From positions 1 through 13,018 of the forward strand of contig CAMYNZ010000064.1 in the NCBI GenBank assembly GCA_947259865.1: a stretch of 13,018 nucleotides of DNA, written 5' to 3'. The DNA is from an uncultured Desulfobacterales bacterium. GTDB lineage: Bacteria > Desulfobacterota > Desulfobacteria > Desulfobacterales > G020354645. Position 1 is the stretch's first letter. Each line of letters starts with the position of its first letter. The notes under the pieces are model-generated. The model made no database searches. It saw only the letters and a list, made by a program, of their open reading frames with translations, and was not told the DNA's origin. Made by a program: the position numbers and the translations under genes. Shown piece by piece: positions 1 through 8,459 of the stretch.

Positions 1-163
1 AAAGGGATCAATTTTTTGCCCTCCCTATTGAAGGAATCCTTAATTGTTTAGAAAAGATATTTTGATAAAAGTGATGTAATGTTATACGAATCGAACCCGA
101 ACTTATCGGCACCAGCAAAATATTTTTTTCTGTTTTGTTTTTTCAAGAAATAGGAGATGAAAA

Positions 164-1420
164 GTGAATTTTCCGAATATGATTCGCGTCAGGCAAAGAT
201 TCCCAAATCCGACCCTGGAAAGCATACCGGGGGAAATAAATACTCAAATAATGAAACTGGATATTGGTAAGCCGGCAGAAAAAGGGCCAACCGTGGCCGT
301 GGCCTGCAGCAGCCGGGGAATTGCAAATTACGGTTCCATTGTAAAAGCCGTTATTTCTTTTCTGAAACAAATAGGGTTGGAGCCATTTATTGTCCCCGCC
401 ATGGGAAGCCATGGGGCCGCGACCGCTGCCGGCCAGAAAAGGGTTTTGGAGCACCTGGGAATTAATGAAAAAGAAGTAGAAGCACCCATCCGATCTTCAC
501 TTGAGGTCGTCAAAATTGGAGAAACCGAGGATCATATTCCAGTATATTTGGATAAACTGGCTTCGGAAGCGGATCATATCGTTCTGATCAATCGGATAAA
601 AAAACACACTGAATTTGATCATGAATTCGAAAGCGGTCTGCTGAAAATGATGGCCATCGGTCTGGGAAAACAAGCAGGTGCGGCTACCTATCACGAGGCC
701 ATGTTGACCCATGGTTATCCGGAGGTAATCCTGACCGTGGCGCGCAAGGTGATGCAAAAGGTTCATATCTTGTTTGGCGTGGGCATCGTTGAAAACGGCT
801 ACGGCCAAACCGCTTCTATTGGTATCTGTCCCGGGCATAAAATAGAAGATATGGAGAAAGAATCTTTCAAATCGGCAAAGGCATATGCCCCCAGCCTCCC
901 TTTTGATGAGGCCGATATCATCATTATCGATGAAATGGGAAAAGATATCAGTGGTACCGGTTTTGACACAAAGGTGGTTGGCCGCATTGGTTTGCCCCTG
1001 GTGACAGAAGAGCCACTGAGCCCTAAAATCAAACGCATAGTCGTCTGTGATCTCACACAAGGTTCTGAAGGCAATGCCGTAGGTGTCGGTATTGCCGATA
1101 TCATCACCCAGCGCCTGTTGGATAAAATTGACATGGCAGCCTTGAACATCAATTCCATTACGGGAGTTTGCCCCGAGATGGGCAAAATTCCTTTGACGCT
1201 AAAAAATGACCGGGAAGCGCTTGGTGTGGCAATAAAATGTGTGGGATTGATTCCAACCGAGAAGCTGAAGATCCTGCGAATAAAAAATACATCGAAGTTA
1301 AGTGAAGTCGATGTTTCGACAGCCTATGAAGAAGCACTTTCACATCGTAAAGACCTGGTAATCGACATTCCAAATAGGGCTATGGTTTTTGATAAAACGG
1401 GCAATCTTGAACCGTTTTAA
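164..1420 (+). CDS. LarA-like (DUF2088) nickel-pincer-type isomerase family protein
   Basis: A 418-residue cytoplasmic protein with no signal peptide or membrane segment. It resembles the lactate racemase N-terminal domain family (DUF2088, LarA-like), whose characterised member uses a nickel-pincer nucleotide cofactor to racemise or epimerise 2-hydroxy acids. Visible family features are GSHG at residues 81-84, the RIKKHTEFDHE stretch at about 144-154 (H148, H153), and the GLGK segment at 166-169 followed by H177, where LarA-type proteins place cofactor-binding Lys and His residues; exact equivalence to LarA residues is my inference. The start is GTG at 164, chosen because AGGAG at 152-156 sits 7 nt upstream. 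An ATG at 157 is out of frame, and the in-frame ATG at 179 has no such site. LarB, LarC and LarE cofactor-synthesis genes are not in the window. A YitT gene follows 97 bp downstream. Family is fairly sure; substrate and catalytic activity are unknown. Confidence 0.8.
   Translation: MNFPNMIRVRQRFPNPTLESIPGEINTQIMKLDIGKPAEKGPTVAVACSSRGIANYGSIVKAVISFLKQIGLEPFIVPAMGSHGAATAAGQKRVLEHLGINEKEVEAPIRSSLEVVKIGETEDHIPVYLDKLASEADHIVLINRIKKHTEFDHEFESGLLKMMAIGLGKQAGAATYHEAMLTHGYPEVILTVARKVMQKVHILFGVGIVENGYGQTASIGICPGHKIEDMEKESFKSAKAYAPSLPFDEADIIIIDEMGKDISGTGFDTKVVGRIGLPLVTEEPLSPKIKRIVVCDLTQGSEGNAVGVGIADIITQRLLDKIDMAALNINSITGVCPEMGKIPLTLKNDREALGVAIKCVGLIPTEKLKILRIKNTSKLSEVDVSTAYEEALSHRKDLVIDIPNRAMVFDKTGNLEPF
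1394..1418 (+). terminator. Weak hairpin over the stop codon of the LarA-like gene
   Basis: The arms aaaacgg (1394-1400) and ccgtttt (1412-1418) pair perfectly around an 11-nt loop and extend by one T-A pair (1393/1419) into the TAA stop. There is no T tract beyond the four T of the arm, so this is at best a weak terminator or a chance inverted repeat. Confidence 0.15.
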
Positions 1421-1517
1421 ACATTAGCGATGATCAGACAACCTATCAATTTAAAACAATGCAAAATGCAATGGTTGGTAACGTCCTGACACGTGATCTA
1501 ACATTGAGGTAAATTTC

Positions 1518-2468
1518 ATGAAGCAGAAAATTAATAGGTTCATCGCAAATCTGAATTTTCGCAGAGTTTTGCCGGACTATCTTTTACTCACCATCGGCTC
1601 GATTATACTGGCGGTTAACTTTGATATCTTTCTGGCGCCCTTTAATATAGCGCCGGGGGGCGTATCGGGTGCAGCCATCATTATCAAAAAATTTACAGGA
1701 TGGTTGCCGGGGGTAACCATGCTGGTTTTAACCATTCCCATGCTGATTTTGGGATTTTATTACCTGGGGCGCTTTCGCTTTCTCATCCGGGCTGTCTATG
1801 TGACACTGATATACACCCTGGGCGTCGATATACTGGCACTTTATCTTCCCCCGGGGCTCACCACCGACTTGCTGCTGAATGCCTTATATGGTGGTATTGT
1901 TGGCGGCATTGGCATCGGATGCATTTATCGGGGCGGTACCTCACCGGCGGGCACGTCGGTCATCAGCCGGGTGCTAAATTTGAAAACCGGTATTCCCAAC
2001 AGCCAGGTGTTCATGCTCATTGACGGAGGGGTCATTCTTGGGGCAGGGCTTGTTTTCGGCTGGGAGATGGCCCTGTATGCATTTGTCACCCTGTTTGTGT
2101 GGGGTTTGGTTGCCGATTACGTGCTGGAAGGCCCCAGCACGGTGCGAACAGTTTTCATTGTGACCGATGCCTCCGAGAAGGTTTCACAGGCGCTGTTGAA
2201 TCGCATGGGTGTCGGGTTGACGGCCTGGGCCGGAAAAGGCATGTTTTCAAAGAAAAAACATATGACCCTGTTTTGTGCGGTGAACCGGCCGGATGTAAGG
2301 ACCTTGACGGCAATCGTCAATGAAGCCGATCCCAAAGCGTTCGTGGTGGTCATGCAGGGACATCAGGTCAGGGGAGGCAGGCTGCGCCAGACAGCCCAGG
2401 GCATTAACCGGAAATTCCAGCAGGATCCGGATGCCAAAAATGTTCTTGATGGCAGCAATAATATATAA
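1518..2468 (+). CDS. YitT family (DUF161/DUF2179) integral membrane protein
   Basis: A 316-residue inner-membrane protein of the YitT family, whose function is not established. About six hydrophobic segments lie at roughly 21-40, 63-82, 88-110, 117-137, 163-181 and 183-203. The conserved Gly-rich patches are present: APGGVSGAA near 45-53, and GGIVGGIGIGCIYRGGTSPAGT around 125-146, which is typical of the DUF161 repeat. A soluble C-terminal DUF2179 domain follows (about 208-290), starting TVFIVTD and ending near VVVMQGHQVRGG. Length matches the family (about 280-320). ATG at 1518 has GAGGT about 8 nt upstream (ttgaggtaaatttc). It is oriented with its neighbours but separated from them by 97 and 154 bp, so co-transcription is possible but not shown. 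Family assignment is secure; the transported species, if any, is unknown. Confidence 0.88.
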   Translation: MKQKINRFIANLNFRRVLPDYLLLTIGSIILAVNFDIFLAPFNIAPGGVSGAAIIIKKFTGWLPGVTMLVLTIPMLILGFYYLGRFRFLIRAVYVTLIYTLGVDILALYLPPGLTTDLLLNALYGGIVGGIGIGCIYRGGTSPAGTSVISRVLNLKTGIPNSQVFMLIDGGVILGAGLVFGWEMALYAFVTLFVWGLVADYVLEGPSTVRTVFIVTDASEKVSQALLNRMGVGLTAWAGKGMFSKKKHMTLFCAVNRPDVRTLTAIVNEADPKAFVVVMQGHQVRGGRLRQTAQGINRKFQQDPDAKNVLDGSNNI

Positions 2469-2622
2469 CGGTTTTTCTTGAAATTTGAATCCGGGAGTAC
2501 TATGTTTTGCCGATGTGTGCGTTATATCTCCCTGAAGCTGGGTACAAAATAAGATATAAAATGCGAAAAATAGAATTTACGAAGCGTTAAATTACTTTTT
2601 CTATAATCCATGGGAGGCTGAT

Positions 2623-3021
2623 ATGAAGTTTATGATATGTTATGACGGGTCAGAAGCAGCTAAATCTGCTTTGAAACTGGCCCAAGCGAATGCCAAAGGT
2701 TTGGATGTAACATTGGAAGTGGTTAGCACCATTACCAGGGAAATTCCATTAAAACATTCCCAAATCCAGAAGAAGGAAGATAACCTGAAAAAAGAAGTTA
2801 CGGATATTTTAGGTGGGGATGATGTCGCCTACGATACAGCAGTTTTAGTGACCTCACTGACTCCCGGCGAACAGCTGGTTCAATTTGCCCAAGATGAGAA
2901 GGTGTCGCAAATTTATATCGGTATCATAAAAAAATCCAAGGTTGATAAATTAATATTCGGCTCCACCGCTCAGTATGTAATCTTGCACGCACCCTGCCCG
3001 GTAGTAACGGTACAAAAATAA
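2623..3021 (+). CDS. Universal stress protein, UspA family
   Basis: A 132-residue single-domain Usp protein, probably cytoplasmic. The N-terminal strand (MKFMICYDGSEAAKSALKLA) carries the usual Asp8 and the Gly-Ser turn. The C-terminus GSTAQYVILHAPCPVVTV (113-130) is the classic Usp ending. The ATP-binding signature G-x2-G-x9-G-S/T is only partly kept: Gly100 and Gly113-Ser114 are present, but the second glycine position is Lys103, so ATP binding is uncertain. The protein is slightly short for the family (about 140-150). ATG 2623 is preceded by GGGAGG at 2612-2617, an ideal distance. It is the last gene of the + strand block and converges with the importer operon; the stop codon overlaps the predicted U-tract of that operon's terminator on the other strand. 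Usp proteins generally respond to stress or starvation; the specific role here is unknown. Confidence 0.88.
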   Translation: MKFMICYDGSEAAKSALKLAQANAKGLDVTLEVVSTITREIPLKHSQIQKKEDNLKKEVTDILGGDDVAYDTAVLVTSLTPGEQLVQFAQDEKVSQIYIGIIKKSKVDKLIFGSTAQYVILHAPCPVVTVQK

Positions 3022-3049
3022 AACCCTATTTGATCATAAACAAAATGGG
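3014..3049 (-). terminator. Candidate intrinsic terminator of the ABC importer operon
   Basis: Read on the - strand, cccattt (from 3049-3043) pairs with aaat-a-ggg (3031-3024, one bulged base) around an 11-nt loop and runs directly into TTTTATTTTT (3023-3014). It lies about 60 bp past the stop of the last importer gene. The stem is short and AT-rich, so confidence is modest. In the + direction there is no comparable T run for usp. Confidence 0.35.
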
Positions 3050-3107
3050 AAACATATTTTAAGAGTTTGATTATTTGTGCTTTTTGTTGGTTATCAGGCG
3101 TTGCTTA

Positions 3108-4706
3108 TCAGGACTCAAACCACCAGCGCTCTGCAGCCCTGTGACCATCCATCTCCCAGTTGCCTGCCGGATTTTCGAATTTAAGTTTCTGGTTTGCAAT
3201 ATCAATATTATTGGCAAAAGCCGGAATGATCACACCGCCCTCATCGTGCACTATTCTTTGCATTTCTGCGTACATCTCACGGCGCTTGGCTTCGTTAAGC
3301 TCCGCGCGAGCCTCTTTTAACAGTATGTTAAATCGTTTATGTTTCCAAAATGTATCGTTCCAGGCCGAAGCATCTGCATAAGCAGTGGAAAACATCCAAT
3401 CCGCAGTGGCCCGGCCACTCCAGTAGCACATGACCCATGGTTTTTTCATCCAGACTTTACTCCAATAACCGTCATCAGGGACTATTATTACCTGTATGTT
3501 GATACCGGCCTTGGCGGCGTGTGCTTTGAAAAGCATGGCAGCATCTGCGGCTTTCGCTCCCGGCCAGGCGGCATCAGCGGCATGAAGGCTGAAAGTGTAA
3601 TCCGACATGCCGGACTTTTTCATAAGGAACCGAGCCCTGTCAGGATCATATTTTCTCTGAGGTAATTTGGATGCATGATATTTTTGGGCCGGCGCAATGG
3701 GATGATCATTACCGACGCTGCCGTAACCGCGTAAGATCTTTTTTAGCAACTGCTCACGATTGATGGCGTATTTCAGGGCCAGCCTGACGTCGTTGTTATT
3801 AAACGGTTCCCTATCGGTGAGCATCGGGATCGAATAGTGTTTTGTCCCGGTGATGTTTATGATCTGAATATCACGTGCTCTGGGCAGCAAATGATTGAGT
3901 CTCAGCTCAAACCGGTTCATGGCATCGATCTGCCCTCTATGCAAGGCCACTATCCTATCAGTGACGTTGGCAATACCATTAGTCTCAACCTCGTTGAAGT
4001 GAGCGCGTCCTTCTTTCCAATAGTTGGGGTTCCTTTTGGCCAATGCATTGTAGCCAGGCGCATAAGTAATTAATTTATAGCCACCGGTGCCGATGCCTTC
4101 TTCCCAATCGGCCCCCTTGGTACCGGCAGGAACGATGGGTAGGTGGGGGTCACTCATGATGTAGGGGAAGTCTGCATTGTTTTCTTTCAGCGTAAACACC
4201 ACCGTGTGTTTGCCGTCGGGCTTGATATCTTTGATGGGCGCAACAAGGCTTTTGGCCGGCGATTTGGAGTCCTTTGCACGGTGATGATTGATGGAATACA
4301 CCACATCATCGGCCTCCAGGGATTTTGCGTTGTGAAATTCCACACCCCTGCGCAGCTTGAAACGCCAATCGCTGGCGTCGGCGGTGGGTTCCCAGCTTGC
4401 GGCCAGTTCGGGAACCAGATCGCCCTCGTAGTCAACTTCTACCAGGCAGTTCCTGATTTGCCAGTTGATATTATATGCCATGGCGTCTGTCATCGTCGCA
4501 GGATCCAGCGAATCAGTGGTCGAGCCGCCGGCCATGCCAAGTCTGAGCCGTCCCCCCTTTACGGGTTTGGCCGCACTTGCCGTTGTCGTCAATAGTGTCG
4601 GAGACAATGCAGCCGCAATGCCTATAGCCGATAGGCGGGCCAAGAAGTCACGCCGAGTAATTTTCCCCTGTGCCAGTAAACTCTCGAGTTCTTTCAGTTC
4701 CGACAT
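3108..4706 (-). CDS. Tat-exported ABC solute-binding protein (family 5), paralogue 1
   Basis: A 532-residue periplasmic receptor of the SBP_bac_5 family (dipeptide, oligopeptide, nickel and related ligands). The N-terminus has a twin-arginine signal: T17-R18-R19-D20-F21-L22, then a hydrophobic stretch (about 24-40) and a likely cleavage near ASA/A at 43-46. The mature part begins KGGRLRLG and contains family landmarks: LVEVDYEGDLVPELAASW, GVEFHN, NDVRLALKYAINREQLL and a C-terminal tryptophan-rich tail ending ERWWFES. I start it at ATG 4706, which has GGAGAGGT just upstream. The in-frame ATG at 4739 would add 11 residues, overlap the ATPase stop and move the signal inward. It is the last gene of the importer operon, 29 bp after the ATPase. 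By eye it is well over half identical to the first gene of the operon, implying duplication. The ligand cannot be deduced. Confidence 0.9.
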   Translation of the reverse strand: MSELKELESLLAQGKITRRDFLARLSAIGIAAALSPTLLTTTASAAKPVKGGRLRLGMAGGSTTDSLDPATMTDAMAYNINWQIRNCLVEVDYEGDLVPELAASWEPTADASDWRFKLRRGVEFHNAKSLEADDVVYSINHHRAKDSKSPAKSLVAPIKDIKPDGKHTVVFTLKENNADFPYIMSDPHLPIVPAGTKGADWEEGIGTGGYKLITYAPGYNALAKRNPNYWKEGRAHFNEVETNGIANVTDRIVALHRGQIDAMNRFELRLNHLLPRARDIQIINITGTKHYSIPMLTDREPFNNNDVRLALKYAINREQLLKKILRGYGSVGNDHPIAPAQKYHASKLPQRKYDPDRARFLMKKSGMSDYTFSLHAADAAWPGAKAADAAMLFKAHAAKAGINIQVIIVPDDGYWSKVWMKKPWVMCYWSGRATADWMFSTAYADASAWNDTFWKHKRFNILLKEARAELNEAKRREMYAEMQRIVHDEGGVIIPAFANNIDIANQKLKFENPAGNWEMDGHRAAERWWFES

Positions 4707-4735
4707 GATTACCTCTCCCTTTCGCTGTTCGTGTC

Positions 4736-6400
4736 TCAAAGCTCTTTGGCTTCCTGGATCTCCTTGAGCCCAATCCCTTTTTCTTTTCGCATCGCCAGAA
4801 CATTATCGAGCCAATCCGGATCCATCTCCGGTACGGATGAGAGCAATAATTCCGTGTATTCATGGTGCGGCGGCGAAAGGACGTTCTTTTTAACCCCCTG
4901 TGCAACTATTTTACCCTGTAACATGACGACAATTTCATCGGATATGGCTTTAACCGTTGCCAGATCATGGGTAATAAAAAGATAGGAAACATGGAGTTCG
5001 TTTTGCAAGTCCTGGAGCAGTTTCAATATGCCTTCGGCAACCAATTGATCCAGGGCCGACGTCACTTCATCACAGATAATCAGGTCCGGTTTGGCCGCCA
5101 GGGCGCGGGCAATGCAAACCCTCTGCTTTTCGCCCCCTGACAGTTCTCCCGGAAGACGATCTTTATACTTCCTTGGCTTTAATTCAATCATTTCCAGAAG
5201 TTCTCTAACCCGCTGATCTCTTTCTTTACCGTGCATATGAAAGTAAAAACTGAGCGGACGTCCGATGACATCGCTTACCTTCTGCCTGGGATTCAGGGCC
5301 GTATCCGGCATTTGATAAATCATTTGCATAATTCTAAGCGTTTTACGGTCGCGGGATTTTAAAGCCGGCGGCAGTTGCTTGCCGTCATAGATGACCTTGC
5401 CTTCAAGCGGCGGCAGCAGACCGGTTATCACCCGTGCCAGCGTGCTTTTACCGCTGCCGGATTCACCGACCAGCGCAACCGTTCGGGCGCGTCTGACCTT
5501 GACATTGATGTCATCAAGCACCTTTTCATCTGCCTTGCCTGTGTAACTGGCCGACACGTTTTCAACCTCCAAAACAACATCATGCTCCGTGGCCGACAGA
5601 TCCCTATCCTCCCTGAGGGTGCGGACCGACAGCAGTGCCCGGGTATATTCCTCTTTTGGATGGGCCATCAGTTCCCTGGCATTATTTTCTTCGACCAGAT
5701 CGCCGTATCTGAGCACCATGATACGGTCGGCCAACTGGGCCACAACGGCCAGATCGTGGGTTATGTAAATGGCGGCTGTATTGAATTCCCTGGTTATTTT
5801 TTTGATGGCTGCCAGAACCTCTATTTGAGTGGTAACGTCCAGGGCCGTGGTGGGCTCGTCAAAGATAATAATATCCGGTGTGCAGGCCATGGCCATGGCC
5901 ACCATGGCGCGCTGCAGCTGTCCTCCTGAAACCTGATGGGGATAGCGGTAACCAATGCCTTTAGGATCCGGCAGCAGAAGACGCCGGTAAATGTCGACGG
6001 CCTTTTCTTCCGCCTGGCTGAAATTCATCAGACCATGCTGAATCGGAGCTTCGGCATACTGTTTTATAAGCCGATGGGCCGGGTTAAATGAGGCCGCTGC
6101 ACTTTGGGCCACATAGGCAATACGTACCCCTCTTATTTTTCTTAAAAACTCTTCCGATTGACCGAACAGTTCCATGCCGTCAAAGACAATCGAACCGGAG
6201 GAGATTCGGCAGCCCCCGCGGGTGTAGGCCATGGAGGCCAGCCCCAAGGTTGATTTCCCTGCACCGGATTCTCCTATCAAACCGAGAACCTCGCCCTTGT
6301 CCAGGGTCATGTCAAGGCTGTTGATGATCGGCATCCATCGCTCTTCCTCGGAACTGAAGCCTTCTATCACTATTTTTTTCATATTCAGTAGTCGGTTCAT
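4736..6400 (-). CDS. Fused two-domain ABC ATPase (DppD-DppF/YejF type)
   Basis: A 554-residue cytoplasmic protein that energises the importer, with two complete nucleotide-binding domains in one chain where many relatives use two proteins. Domain 1: Walker A GESGAGKST 43-51, signature VSGGQ 157-161, Walker B ending D181-E182, switch His215. Domain 2: Walker A GESGSGKST 312-320, signature LSGGE 420-424, Walker B ending D444-E445, switch His478. After the second H-loop comes the oligopeptide-transporter C-terminal extension (PPHHEYTELLLSSVPEMD). One small oddity is DEVTSALD at 444-451 where DEPTSALD is usual; the catalytic Glu is kept, so both sites look active. ATG 6400 is used because an AGG lies about 8 nt upstream; Met7 (6382) has no such site. 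The gene begins only about 24 bp after an AT-rich inverted-repeat element, which sets it apart from the otherwise tight permease pair. Confidence 0.92.
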   Translation of the reverse strand: MNRLLNMKKIVIEGFSSEEERWMPIINSLDMTLDKGEVLGLIGESGAGKSTLGLASMAYTRGGCRISSGSIVFDGMELFGQSEEFLRKIRGVRIAYVAQSAAASFNPAHRLIKQYAEAPIQHGLMNFSQAEEKAVDIYRRLLLPDPKGIGYRYPHQVSGGQLQRAMVAMAMACTPDIIIFDEPTTALDVTTQIEVLAAIKKITREFNTAAIYITHDLAVVAQLADRIMVLRYGDLVEENNARELMAHPKEEYTRALLSVRTLREDRDLSATEHDVVLEVENVSASYTGKADEKVLDDINVKVRRARTVALVGESGSGKSTLARVITGLLPPLEGKVIYDGKQLPPALKSRDRKTLRIMQMIYQMPDTALNPRQKVSDVIGRPLSFYFHMHGKERDQRVRELLEMIELKPRKYKDRLPGELSGGEKQRVCIARALAAKPDLIICDEVTSALDQLVAEGILKLLQDLQNELHVSYLFITHDLATVKAISDEIVVMLQGKIVAQGVKKNVLSPPHHEYTELLLSSVPEMDPDWLDNVLAMRKEKGIGLKEIQEAKEL

Positions 6401-6423
6401 TGGTTAACCTGCCCCTAGTTCAA

Positions 6424-6619
6424 ATTGAATATTTAATTTTGATTATTGAATATTTGCGGAATTCTATCGTTTTTAAATTTACTTCTTAATTTTTTTTTAT
6501 AACAGATAGGTTTGTCACTTCTTGAAAGTTTCATCCAAAATTTTTAAAATTAAGACTCTTCATTAAGTTATATAGAAAGAATACCTTCAATATTCGATAT
6601 TCAATCTGCAATCTTCAAT
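6424..6619. repeat. AT-rich inverted-repeat element between permease and ATPase genes
   Basis: Arms of 36 bp at 6424-6459 (begins attgaatattt) and 6584-6619 (ends ctgcaatcttcaat) are inverted copies of each other, 26 of 36 matching without gaps by hand. The 124-bp interior is very AT-rich and has no ORF. The right arm overlaps the stop codon of the DppC-type gene (6615-6617), and the left arm ends about 24 bp before the ATPase start. The whole gap in the operon is therefore essentially this element. It resembles a MITE-like or relic repeat; no target-site duplication is visible. Confidence 0.5.
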
Positions 6620-7439
6620 CCTTTAGTCCGCTGGCAATCTTCAGAAACCAGTCTACAATTAAGTTGACACCTACCGTCAGGAACGCGATGGCTCCGGCCG
6701 GCCACAGCGGGGTAAATATGCCGAAGGTAATCGCCCCTGCATTTTCCCGTACCATGCCCCCCCAGTCCGCCGTTGGGGGTTGAATACCCAAACCCAGGAA
6801 ACTTAGCGAGGCGATGAATAAAAATACAAAACAAAAACGCAGGCCAAATTCCGCGACCAGTGGCGGCATGGCATTGGGCAGTATTTCTTTGCGCATAATC
6901 CACCCGATTCCTTCACCCCGAAGCCTGGCCGCTTCAACAAACTCCATGACGGTAACATCCATGGCTACGGCCCGCGACAGGCGAAAAACCCGCGTGGAAT
7001 CAAGCACCGCGATCACCAATATTAAAGCGAATATGGACGTCCCGACCACTGACAGCACGACCAGGGCAAAGATAAGCATCGGAATGGCCATCAAAATGTC
7101 GACCAGGCGGCTTAGACCCAGATCCGTCCAGCCACCGAGGGTTGCCGCAAAAAATCCGAGAAGAGCACCCAAAAAGAAAGAAAGCAGCGTGGTGATAAAC
7201 GCTATTGCTATTGTATTGCGGGCGCCGTAGATCAGACGCGTAAACATGTCTCTGCCGATATGGTCGGTTCCAAGATAATTGTCGCTGCTAGAAGGAAGCC
7301 AAACATCGCCAACAATTTCTGTTTCCCCAAAAGGGGTGATAACTGGAGCAAATATGGCGGCAAAGATATTAATCACTACCATTGCCAGGCCGATGCGAGC
7401 GGATAGCGGTGATTGTCTGAGTAATTTGAAGAAAGCCAT
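6615..7439 (-). CDS. DppC/OppC-type ABC transporter permease
   Basis: A 274-residue inner-membrane subunit of the importer. It has the short N-terminal transmembrane segment (about 14-34), then the DppC/OppC hallmark LGTDHIGRDMFTRLIYGAR (56-74). A run of further membrane segments follows (about 76-100, 112-150, 194-216, 243-266). The cytoplasmic EAA coupling loop is clear: E169-A-A-R-L-R-G175 followed by ILPNAMPPL (186-194), which docks on the ATPase. Length is normal for the family (about 270-300). ATG 7439 has AGGAGA about 9 nt upstream and lies only 14 bp after the preceding permease, so the two are surely co-transcribed and form the heterodimeric channel. The stop codon sits inside the right arm of an inverted-repeat element, so the last codons may derive from that element. 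Confidence 0.92.
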   Translation of the reverse strand: MAFFKLLRQSPLSARIGLAMVVINIFAAIFAPVITPFGETEIVGDVWLPSSSDNYLGTDHIGRDMFTRLIYGARNTIAIAFITTLLSFFLGALLGFFAATLGGWTDLGLSRLVDILMAIPMLIFALVVLSVVGTSIFALILVIAVLDSTRVFRLSRAVAMDVTVMEFVEAARLRGEGIGWIMRKEILPNAMPPLVAEFGLRFCFVFLFIASLSFLGLGIQPPTADWGGMVRENAGAITFGIFTPLWPAGAIAFLTVGVNLIVDWFLKIASGLKD

Positions 7440-7453
7440 CTAAATTGTTCTCC

Positions 7454-8416
7454 TTATTTTGATCTTGGATGCAGCAACCTGGGATTGCTGAGAATTGACA
7501 GGATATCAGCTAAAAGATTGAGCGAGACATAAACGGCGGCAAAAATAAGACCGCTGGCCTGAACAACAGGAATATCGCGTTTGGACACCGAGTCAACCAG
7601 AAGCTGTCCCAAACCCGGGTAGACAAATACCACTTCAACCAGCACAACCCCCACTACCAGATAAGCCAGGTTAATCGCCACCACATTAATAACCGGCGAC
7701 AGGGCATTCGGAAATGCATGCATCACAATGACCCGCATGCGCTTTAAACCTTTTAACGTGGCCATCTCGATAAACGAGCTGGCCAGGACATTGATGATCG
7801 CTGCCCGCGTCTGGCGCATCATATGAGCGGTTACGATAAACGTAAGCGTCAGGCTGGGAAGAATAATTGCATGAATTTTGGCCCAAAACGACATTTGATC
7901 GTTTATGTTGGAAATACTGGGAAAGACAATTAACTGAACCGAGAGCAAGGCGATCAGAATATAGGCGATAAAGAATTCCGGGAAGGAAATCGCGCTGAGT
8001 GTGGTGGTGGAAATGGCGTTGTCAAACCAGCTGCCGCGGTAAAGCGCCGCTAGAAGGCCGAGCAGAATTGCGAGCGGCACCGATATCACCGCTGCCGTGG
8101 CCGCCAAAAATATCGTGTTGGCAAAGCGCCAGCCGATCAAATCGGCAATCGGGCGCTTGTTGGACAGTGAGGTGCCCAGATCACCCCTCATAAAATCACC
8201 CAGCCAGGCAAAATAGCGCACATGGGGCGGCAGATCCAGTTTTAGCTCCTTGCGAAACGCGGCCACGGTTTCCGGTGTTGCCTCCTGTCCCAGGATGGCT
8301 GTTGCCAGGTCCCCCGGCAGTGCCTCCACGCCCACGAAAATGATGACAGAAACGACTATAATGGTCAGCACCCCCAGTGCCAGGCGTTTGACTACCATGG
8401 TGAGTATATCTTTCAT
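7454..8416 (-). CDS. DppB/OppB-type ABC transporter permease
   Basis: A 320-residue inner-membrane subunit and partner of the following DppC-type permease. The N-terminal membrane segment (about 9-30) is followed by the periplasmic loop EALPGDLATAILGQEATPE, the RYFAWLGDFMRGDLGTSL motif (67-84) and five further hydrophobic segments (about 100-126, 142-167, 183-203, 240-262, 283-308). The EAA loop is E217-M-A-T-L-K-G223 followed by HAFPNALSPVI (233-243). The C-terminal VFVYPGLGQLLVDSV (263-277) and RDIPVVQ are typical of DppB/NikB/OppB proteins. ATG 8416 has only a weak SD (GGA about 7 nt upstream), in contrast to the AAGGAGG of the binding-protein gene before it. Together with the hairpin in the 131-bp gap, this fits lower permease than binding-protein synthesis. 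Confidence 0.92.
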   Translation of the reverse strand: MKDILTMVVKRLALGVLTIIVVSVIIFVGVEALPGDLATAILGQEATPETVAAFRKELKLDLPPHVRYFAWLGDFMRGDLGTSLSNKRPIADLIGWRFANTIFLAATAAVISVPLAILLGLLAALYRGSWFDNAISTTTLSAISFPEFFIAYILIALLSVQLIVFPSISNINDQMSFWAKIHAIILPSLTLTFIVTAHMMRQTRAAIINVLASSFIEMATLKGLKRMRVIVMHAFPNALSPVINVVAINLAYLVVGVVLVEVVFVYPGLGQLLVDSVSKRDIPVVQASGLIFAAVYVSLNLLADILSILSNPRLLHPRSK

Positions 8417-8459
8417 TTTTTTCCAGCCTATGGTTTTTGTAGAACAAGTAGTGGTTTGT

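Noticed and set aside
1..163. Promoter for the LarA-like gene (ttgata near 62 and tatacg near 83)
   Set aside because: The spacing is about 15 bp and the -10 box is poor; no other site was better, so none was called. Nothing else is seen in this stretch.
497..1060. 187-codon open frame on the - strand
   Set aside because: It lies entirely antisense to the LarA-like gene, which has a clear family match and SD; the antisense peptide has no recognisable domain.
2577..2607. TATAAT at 2602-2607 as a usp promoter
   Set aside because: It is only a few bases upstream of the SD, so the transcript would start within the ribosome site, and no -35 box lies at 16-18 bp.
4707..4739. Upstream ATG at 4739 as the start of receptor 1
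   Set aside because: It would overlap the ATPase stop codon, lacks the good SD found before ATG 4706, and the paralogue starts at the equivalent of 4706.
5375..5929. 184-codon open frame on the + strand
   Set aside because: It is antisense to the fused ATPase, whose Walker and signature motifs are intact, and the frame is a by-product of codon composition.
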